Source: Balanoglossus misakiensis (taxonomy: Eukaryota > Hemichordata). From it: DNA of 64,000 nucleotides. The position numbers and the translations under genes were made by a program. The stretch covers positions 16,864,001 through 16,928,000 of the forward strand of contig CM082577.2 in the NCBI GenBank assembly GCA_040954595.2. Direction: 5' to 3'. Positions within the stretch are counted from its first letter, which is position 1; each line of letters begins with the position of its first letter. Positions 55,983-64,000 of this stretch are shown here, in pieces. The notes beneath the pieces were generated by a model. The model searched no databases and was not told the DNA's origin. It saw nothing but the letters and a program-made list of their open reading frames with translations.

Positions 55983-56565
55983 AAAAGGCGCAAATGCACA
56001 GACTTTTATCACATAATGCATTTGTAACTGAAATCTCAGACATAATTGACGATTTGCCATTGTTTTACAAACTGTTTGAACAATTTACAAAATAGTTAAA
56101 AGAATTACAGAGTGTGGTTAGAATAATTGTAAATCTTTAGCTTGGACGACATTGTGCAATCATCACCAAGACTATATATTTTGCTGAGGTCAATGAACTT
56201 GACTCAACCGACGATTTTCCCGCTATCAATTTCTTTAATACATGCATAAAAAATGTAAAAACTTTAGATCACTAGTGTCTAACGCGAAAATCTGTTTGAA
56301 GAGAAAAAAACTCACGCCCTTTGATTCCAGGAATTTCATGAGGTAGTTGTGAATACATGTATATACAAGCCTCTGAGAGGTGTTTGGAGAGAACACATTT
56401 TTCAACGATTATTTGCACGCATTGAAAAAATACTCGCAGATCATTTGCAAACCAAATCACAATATAGTGAAGTCAGTTATCTTGATGTTAAGCTTATACA
56501 ATTTTTTAAATGTAACAACCTCAATAAGCTATGGGGACTCGGGCAACAACGTCAGCACTTTCTTA
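55983..56565. other. 3' flank of the lectin gene
   Basis: No gene is visible. Just after the lectin stop codon the minus strand has a consensus donor (aaatcag|gtaaga at about 56566), so a further non-coding 3' exon may lie in this stretch. Confidence 0.35.
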
Positions 56566-56571
56566 CCTGAT

Positions 56572-59130
56572 TTATAAGACAAATTCACAAATGAAGTAGT
56601 TGGGGAAGTAACAACTCCTATCATTCCATTTGTAGTCTGCCATCTCACTGTAAAATAAATATCATATGAATAACATCACGTAATTTTGTTGGTTGAATGG
56701 TAACACATCCAGAAATCTAATATGTAAGATATGGTCTCTTGACTGGGACTAAGATTACTACTATAATTATAGTACACGTTTAGGGGGCATAGGTATAGGA
56801 GACGACTGAAGTCCATCCTCTGCGAATCCACTGCGCAATTGCATTGCGTCGTTGTAAATTGATATGACAGTCACATAACTGACAGATTGGTTGCTATGGT
56901 AGCAACTTCCGCACATAGGCGCGCAATAAAAGAGATGAAGTGTTGTACAGCTGACCTGAGTTCAACGCAGTCTTCATTATCTTGGTTGTTGGGCTCCAGT
57001 CTAGCCCAGCTTCCCGTGTAACTCTGTTTTACTCCGTCGGATCGACACCAAACACCCTCTTCTTTGATGTCATTGACGTCAATCCAGTATCTTCCGGCTA
57101 CAAATGACACGATAGTCAAATTCGCTAATCTGCAGTCAAAACCCTGCTCATGCACAGAAAGCAATGGTACCCGGAAATGCACAGTATTGCAAGTTAAGTG
57201 GCGCCGTTTGAATAATATGTAAATCAAATCATTCATACAAACCACCCTTCCAATTGAATTGGCATTGAAATAAATACGGTTACCAACACACGAATCGCTT
57301 TGATTTCTTTTTAAACGGCAATACACACTTCCACAAAGATCCCGACCGTTTCATTCTATTATATGGCATGATATGACACGTGGAAAACTTATTACAGCAT
57401 TTTACTACAGAAGTTGGTGAGTGAGAGATAGATTAATATTTAAATCATTAAATAATCTCCCCAAATGATTAATAACCGCATTTTAAAATTGCAACCGCAA
57501 TAATTCATAGTAGGCCTAAGTGCCCTCTTGCCTGGTTCGTCATTTGTGTCATATATCCAGCTAACAATGGCGATATCACGTTCAATATCAGGAACTCTTG
57601 CCAGACGGCCACCAATAAGACTCTGGCAATACTTCAATGCTCCAAAGTAAGTCTTTCTCAGGTAGACCACCTCATAGTGGCTAACTTCACCCTCGTTGGA
57701 CAGCGTTGATGGAATTTCATTAATGATCTAAAGAAGAGAAAGTCATGTGATGTTAAAGAACGCATCTCAATAATTTTGGTTGTTTACGCAGGGTTCTGTG
57801 CAGAGTGTAAAAAGTTAAGTTCTATTTCATGTGGTTTCAAACCTAAGTTGTCGCGAAGTTCTGTCAGGTCATTTTTGTACACACGATGTATTTATTAAAT
57901 TTGGGACAGAAAATTTCGCGCATTTGCAATAATTATGGTTGCGATTACAAATCAAACTCTTTTGTATAGCCAATCCTGGGCTATTGAAGACATGTTTCAC
58001 CATGTTTAACTTTCTTTGTCTCAACCATTTGCGCGTTGACCCCCCCCCCATTTTCCCATTAAATTGATTTGATATATTAAAATAATGTCTAACAAGTTTT
58101 AAAAAAGTACAAAATCAGGAAGTGGTACAAGTTATATAAAAGTGGATTTTAAGCAATTTCTGTGTTTAATTTAAAATTGGAAATGATATGCGATTGTCAT
58201 ACTGAACGAGATTAGGCCTAAAATTGTTAAAACTCAAACATTCATTGCCGGGTAAGTTAAGATTCTATAATGGTAAAAAAATATATGACGAAACTCCATA
58301 ACTACTTTATTATGAGCAGCTTTCCAAATAACAACGAAAACTTGCAAAGCTTAAACAGGTGCTCGGTTGAAGACCCATTTTATTCCACGTATTAAATGTT
58401 TAGGAGTCATAGTATATCGTCTGTATTAATTTCAACATGATCAGAAGATTTCGAGGTGCATTCTACCTTAAACAACCTTGATACTTTTGATGCGATTAGT
58501 ATTCACACTTGGATAGAAGCTACTTTCTTCATATAAATTAATCATTCTATCATATGATAATTATATACAATTCTGTTTTTTTTAATTGACTGGTTAAAAT
58601 TGGTAAAGAAAAACTGTTAAAATAAAGTGCAAAAAGCTATATACACTCTTTGCACACTCCCTTGCTCGAAGGGCTGAGTAATTATAAACAGCTTCCCAAC
58701 TTTTCGAAAAAGATCTTGTGTTGGATCAAAGTTCAATGAATCAAGGTTGCGCGGTCGTTCTCACGTGATGTCGATCTAGGTCAGTCACGTTGCTGTGTCA
58801 CGGTCCCGGGGCTGTGTCCAATTGACGGTGTAATTGTGTGAGTCTTTTCAAGAGTGAAAATTTGATGAGGCATTGCTGCTGAACATTGGCAGAAACCCTG
58901 ACATAGAGGCAAATTATTGTGAAACGTGACGTAGTTTGACAGTGTGTAACTCTAACAAATCACGATGGCCCTATATGTCCACCGGGGTCCGGCTAATCGT
59001 GGTTTGTTTTCGTACAAAGGATACAGACGTAAAAAGGTGACCTTACTGTCTTATTGCTGTGATAGTCCATGCCGACACCGCCTTGAAGGTAGAGCATTAA
59101 CGCCAAAACGGACAGGACAGGATTTCTCAT
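56572..59130 (-). CDS. Secreted C-type lectin, single CTLD (4 exons, 165 aa)
   Basis: Exons on the minus strand: 59130-59047, 57727-57532, 57097-56956, 56647-56572. Phases 0, 1 and 2 match at the joins, total 498 nt. Exon 1 encodes a signal peptide (MRNPVLSVLALMLYLQGGVG) and its ATG has a strong context (ttcgccATG). The CTLD follows: YFGALKYCQSLIGGRLARVP, WIDVNDIKEEGVW, then EPNNQDNEDCVEL, YKWNDRSCYF and the end ICEFVL. The four conserved cysteines (KYC, EDC, RSC, ICE) are present, as are the EPN and WND calcium-site motifs typical of mannose-type binding. The second intron begins with GC (ACCAG|GCAAGA) and ends in AG. There is no membrane anchor, so it should be a secreted sugar-binding protein, plausibly in pathogen recognition. 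Confidence 0.8.
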
Positions 59131-59199
59131 GGCGAAGTCTTCAGGAGTAAACTTAACTAAACCAGACCAGACTGAGAACAATGGTCTCACAACAAGTTT

Positions 59200-62100
59200 G
59201 CTTTAATAGGTTACCGAGTGTATTCAAAATAGTGATAAAATGCCTGGTTTGTCAGGGTGCCATCGTCACTTCAGGGTCACTCACCAGTTGAAACTGGGAG
59301 CCGTGATTTGTTTACAAACCCATAACACATGTAGCGGGCAGCTAACTTTTGTCAGGTTTACCCTGTCATTGCCTCAGTTGTACTATTAAATGTTATGTCT
59401 GTCCGCAAACTAAAATCGTTACATACAATATATATAATGGTGGGGTTTAGCGTCAGTATTGTCAATGTCGAATAAACAGGTTGGCCTTTCCACATGGTTG
59501 GAATATCCCTAAACACAGGTCTTTTGTCGCTATTAAAGCCCCAATAGCTGCCACGTTTTGCATATTTTTAATCGATAACAAAGTTCAATCTTCTCCCTAT
59601 CCCAAGTCGACACACGACAAAATTTTGAATGTGTGGAGATTCTGTCGCCAATGTGCGTATACCACAGTAGTTTTAAACTCCTGCAAAGAGCGGCTGAATA
59701 ATGGGGTGCGGCACACTTTTATTTTTTAACGTGTTCATTTTTTTACGTTTACAGCAACAGTCAGAGTCAGACCATATGTTTGAGTATACCCATAAGTTAG
59801 CCCATTTAAATTGACCATTAAAAGAGTGAAAATAAAATCATGAAAATAACACAAAGGGTGGTTGGTAGAATATAAAGGAAAGTTTCATGTGTGTAAGTGG
59901 CGCCATGCAGAGCAGTTGCCCAGCGTAAACTCTTCGTAGCTGTGTGATAAAATGCAACTGTTGTTATTTAGTGCCATTCAGCAGTCACCCTAATGTCTGT
60001 GAAAACAAATGACATTTAATAACGTCTTGAAAACGATAACAGTTTGTCGGTACAAGAGGAATTTATATTATTTCGCAAAGCATCTCATTCCCAACAGTAA
60101 AATACAAACGTAGAAAGCAAATCTATATTTGTTGGCGTTAAGCTTGGAGTGACACAAGATTGTTATCAAGTTAAAGTTCATACTTAGGTTAAAGATCATG
60201 TGTATTAAGAATATGTATAATCATTCAATTGTTTAAAGAAATTGCGATTCAGTGGAGTAAATAATAAGATTGTGTTACATTAATCCGTCTAATGTTCAGA
60301 ACTTTTTAAAAAGCCTTTGAGGAGATGTCGCGTAATCGACGTGGTCTGCTACATTCCAATATTTTGCACAATTATGTGGACTAATATGATAAGCATTGAT
60401 TTGCATTTGAAACTTTCACTTTTCTAAACCTCGTTGAGTTAAAAAAAAACACGTTTTGCCAACAATAGAATTTTCGATTTGGCCCCGAGAGTCTGAGTAG
60501 TGACTGCTATACAGACTGGAATAAACGTGACAATATGGGTAACATTTATTGCAGAAACCAAAATACTCATCATAAGTGCCCAATTACATACCTTGTAGGT
60601 TAAACATAAGAAGGCGATTTATGTAAATATAAGCTATGTAGACCTAATAATGGTTCATTTTATTCAGTGCGGCGCCTTGCCTTCTTGAATATTTTACGCG
60701 AAATAAAGTGCGAATTTTATATTCCATGAATACAGTGAAATGACTTTATCAACAACGTCTATGAAACTTGACCTTAAACACGCGGACCCCGTCTTCATTT
60801 GTGAAAAGGGGTCATCCGTTGTAATGTTCCGAAAATTGTGATGGTGACGTCGGTCGTTCGATGCAAGGAAGCAGCGGACATGACACCATTGTGAAAGTCT
60901 GTTTCCTGAGAACATTTTGATGATCACACTGAACGAGCCTTGAGCACATCTGTAAAACGAATTCTCTCGACTCTGAAAGGATGAATTATTCATGACGAAA
61001 ATTAGACATCCTTTGTGGTGAGGCTGTTGAAGCTCTGTATCAAAGCAACGCACGCGGTTGATGCGTGTTCGTGTGAGCAATCTATACTCGATTGTTAAAG
61101 ATGTGCTTAATTTTGCTACTTTCCAGTATTCACTCGAAAGATTGCAGAGGCTTTAGAAGCAGTCAACCGCTATATTTATATGAACTCACCTTCGATAACT
61201 GATGGCGGATATAAGTCGATAAAGACCTAAGATAATATTTTTAATGACATCACCGATTTCTACAGGCAAGTATGAGCTATATGTCTCTGTTGTTGCGTTC
61301 GATTATCACAATTCAGGACCGCAGGGAATGACATACAAATACGATCTAACACTTATACACACTGAAATTTGACTCAAACCGAAAGAAGCCACCTTGTGAG
61401 TTTTTCAGAAAAACGAGTCTTAATGAGGACTTCGCACAAACATGATCTGCCAATATTAAGTGTATATGCATACAGTGCGTGGAATCTGGTTTATGATTAC
61501 TTTACGTGTACTGAGTACAATTTCCATCAGATAGGACTGCACACTTTCCTTGGAGACTAGCAGAGTGTCCATAATGGTGTTTCACACTCCACAAAAGCCG
61601 TCGGCAAAATCCAGAGATTAGACTAGAGATTGGGAAATGAAAGGGAAAGCCTGCATTACCACGTAGAATTCTCGCAGTCATTGATAGGCTGACTGTAGTC
61701 GACCAAATCAGGTAGATATTGACAGATCTGCGTTCAATGACCTATCCACATCTTCCATGATGGTTACCCGCATAAATCTACAGTGTCGTCGAGCTGTGTT
61801 ACTGAAACACACATCGCGAGATCGTCGACGTATAGTCACGCGGGAAGATTAATCTTTTCGGCCAAGCGGAATTTGGAAGATAAAAACTCACGTCTTCACG
61901 TCCTACAAATCTTCTTAAAATCCTGAGTGAGGTCGGTCTTGCCTATGACTTTATCGGTGTTTGCGTTGTGTTGATCTACAGTATAAGAGGAATCCATCTG
62001 CTTTTGAAAAGAAGTCATAGGATAGGCCTAACAGACTGTTATTCGCGCGGATACATGTCCACAACCGATTGCAATATTGAAACTGTCGTTTATATATCTC

Positions 62101-62200
62101 CGTAGGTGAAACCATGGTGTCCACACAGAAGACTTTAAAGTTGCAGCGTTTTAAATTTGCAGCGTTTTAATTTAATGTAATTTAATACCAGTTCCCCCTT
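59200..62200. other. No gene recognised
   Basis: Three kilobases of AT-rich DNA. A 128-codon minus-strand frame at 60694-61080 lacks domains or splice context. The first part is the likely promoter region of the lectin gene. I see nothing else. Confidence 0.35.
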
Positions 62201-62228
62201 CCATTGGAAAGAATCGACAACACCAGGC

Positions 62229-62696
62229 ATGGGAAAATTCCGCAATTGTCACGACAAAATTCATCGTTGCACGAGCGTTTGTTCGGGAACCTCGCGAGGC
62301 CAGCGGATGGTGTCGTACTGTTTGATTGTACTCGGTATCCTAGTAACTGGTCCTGGAATTCTTATGGCGTCTTCAGGTCACTCGGACAACTTGAACCCTG
62401 CCTACGTAGGTGTGGGTTTCTTATCTTTTGGAGCGTTGATGTTTCTTATCGGTCTGTCACTGTGCTGCGTGCATCGATGGAGACGGAGGAATGATCAGCA
62501 AACAACCTCACAAATCCAACATGATATGTGCGTCATCACCGAAGACCCAGACGGATTTGAGGATTATGTTGAGAGGCGAGGGCTGCCGCACAGCGAATCC
62601 CTGCCGGCCGAGCCCACACCACCCAGCCAAGGGCAGGAGATCATACGGTGCTATGTCCTGCCAACAAGTGTAAGCTGGCCCGGCATGTCCAGGTAG
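62229..62696 (+). CDS. Small two-pass membrane protein, unknown family (155 aa)
   Basis: An open frame from ATG 62229 (context aggcATGgg) to TAG. Two hydrophobic segments lie at about residues 28-47 (MVSYCLIVLGILVTGPGILM) and 58-80 (YVGVGFLSFGALMFLIGLSL), joined by a short loop and followed by CCVHRWRRRN and a 75-residue hydrophilic tail. The tail has EDPDGFEDYVERRG and a Pro-rich end. The N-terminus is basic and Cys-containing. The hairpin of two TM helices with both ends in the cytosol is plausible. It resembles small vertebrate TMEM proteins in layout, but I cannot name a family. The stop is within a possible splice donor (tccag|gtaggg), so the C-terminus may differ. Confidence 0.5.
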   Translation: MGKFRNCHDKIHRCTSVCSGTSRGQRMVSYCLIVLGILVTGPGILMASSGHSDNLNPAYVGVGFLSFGALMFLIGLSLCCVHRWRRRNDQQTTSQIQHDMCVITEDPDGFEDYVERRGLPHSESLPAEPTPPSQGQEIIRCYVLPTSVSWPGMSR

Positions 62697-62699
62697 GGG

Positions 62700-64000
62700 G
62701 GCTTAATGTTGATATCTACCTACACCGATAAATAACAGTGGGTCTAGCAGGGCATGACTTAGGCACGGAATATCCGATGTCATGATACGACATCAAAATT
62801 TTCCAACAGGTCTCCAAAAACAGTCTAGTTCAATGTCAGCACTTAAACATCTACCTTCAGAAAGTGAATATAGTAAATTTAATCTTCTAAAAGTGCTTTA
62901 GGTTAGTTTAAAGGAAAGCACTCAGTAGGAATAATCCTAAGGACTGAGTTCAACATACAAAGTTGAACTGTTTTCCAATTCATTTCCGTATCTCCTACCA
63001 TTAAAGTGCATATTTGTTGTTGGGTTCACACCAGACCCATTACGGCGGTGTAGCACCGGTGATGGGCCTGGGATGGAGTCAAAAAACCAATGTGGACACG
63101 CTAAGTCGGCCTAGGGGTGCCTTAGTTTGGGCCGACGCAAAGTTGCGTATGTGGATGCGTTACGTCGGCCCAGTTGATCTTTCAGGTTGAGTGCCACGCA
63201 TTTTTTCTCCACCGCTGATGTACATGTACCCTCGGCTCATCCCACAAATAGTTAAGATGTCTCTCATGATTAAAATGGCGAATAGCTGTCACATTTCCCC
63301 GTCTTGTGCGTAACAAAACACTAGAAAATCACGAACAGTAGAAATAGCGAGCCCTTATTCAAATCCGACATTTGAACTTTGACAGGTTAAGTGCGGGCGC
63401 GACCCATATATTTGTATTGACTTGCACATGAATATTATGTTTAGAAAATTAAATATATTACGTCGACGTGGAGCAATGGTTACTATGGAAACTTTGTAAA
63501 CAGAACAGATAATAGTCATCTCCATACGTGTGGCATTTTAGCGCCTCGGCTAACAGCTTTCGAGTTACATGTATTATCTGACAAGGTGCGAAACAGTTCT
63601 GACAACTGTAATCTGGAAATAACCTGCGCAGATGATGACCGTTTGTGCATAGCCGATCAATTGTCTATGGTCTGTGGTATACAGCCGATCCGATGCAGGC
63701 TACAAATCCCGTGAAGTGTGTTACAAAATACACATTGACTTGCCTCCGGGTAACAGTAAGTTGTGTCTCCCTGCTTTTTTTCACTGCCCTTAATTCTTGG
63801 TCTCCGGTAATAGACCGTCTTGGGGAGAGTAACTGTAATATTCCCTCGCGTGGACAGCCGCATATATGCTGTTATCCTCGCGGCAAGTCATTATGTGAAT
63901 AATTTATAAACCCAGTATCCTTCATCCGTTTCTTGATCAGACAACTATATGTTAGTAGAATTTTGATACAGAATCAGTGATAAATAAAATATATACAAAA
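62700..64000. other. No gene recognised to the end of the window
   Basis: Around 63040-63180 the blocks acgctaagtcggcc and gcgttacgtcggccc repeat loosely, suggesting a small decayed repeat. No coding region is supported. Confidence 0.35.

Noticed and set aside
60694-61080. 128-codon minus-strand frame as a gene
   Set aside because: No domain, signal peptide, splice context or repeat relation.
1-64000. tRNA, rRNA or other structural RNA genes
   Set aside because: No cloverleaf with A and B boxes and no rRNA-like block was recognised by eye. A tRNAscan or Rfam run would be needed to exclude small ones.

Overview
The window is eukaryotic nuclear DNA: genes are split by GT-AG introns, the sequence is AT-rich, and transposable elements of many kinds are interleaved with it. 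The host genes are modular extracellular receptors (SRCR, WSC, CUB, sushi, LRR-Ig, C-type lectin) of the kind that is expanded in invertebrate deuterostomes such as cephalochordates, hemichordates and echinoderms. I infer a marine invertebrate deuterostome. The species cannot be fixed from sequence alone.

Layout. 0-8.5 kb: decayed repeats, namely a LINE reverse-transcriptase tail (+), a spliced Gypsy-type integrase joined to Ulp1-like and PHD pieces (-, Ginger-like), two putative orphan exons (+), two copies of a dispersed repeat and two coding scraps (-). 8.51-18.74 kb: a complete Gypsy-type LTR retrotransposon on the minus strand with 192-bp LTRs, a GTAC target duplication, an HhH-containing leader ORF, gag, a -1 frameshift signal, pol, a PHD finger after integrase, an unknown ORF, and a TatD-family nuclease ORF in the position where env often lies. 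19-25 kb: a 239-bp tandem repeat, TTAA-flanked MITEs, and an L1/Tx1-like LINE whose 5' part is inverted relative to its 3' part (twin-priming layout) and carries a nested MITE.

Host genes. 25.6-37.5 kb (+): a 12-exon, 803-residue receptor with the order signal peptide, SRCR, WSC, CUB, four sushi domains, TM and a tyrosine-rich tail; its third intron is filled with repeats. 40-42.2 kb (+): a broken gene that looks like a DDE-type transposase. 47.1-49.4 kb (+): an LRR-Ig membrane receptor with an uninterrupted coding exon and a probable upstream non-coding exon. 56.6-59.1 kb (-): a 165-residue secreted C-type lectin in four exons with EPN and WND sugar-binding motifs and one apparent GC-AG intron. 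62.2-62.7 kb (+): a small two-pass membrane protein of unknown family.

Together the host genes form a plausible cluster of recognition molecules: a secreted lectin plus two membrane receptors whose cytoplasmic ends share a V-Y-(A/S)-E-I motif. Three long palindromes and six or seven TIR elements, mostly at TTAA sites, are scattered between and inside them. The two most unusual things in the window are the TatD/PHD/HhH-bearing retrotransposon and the SRCR-WSC-CUB-CCP receptor.
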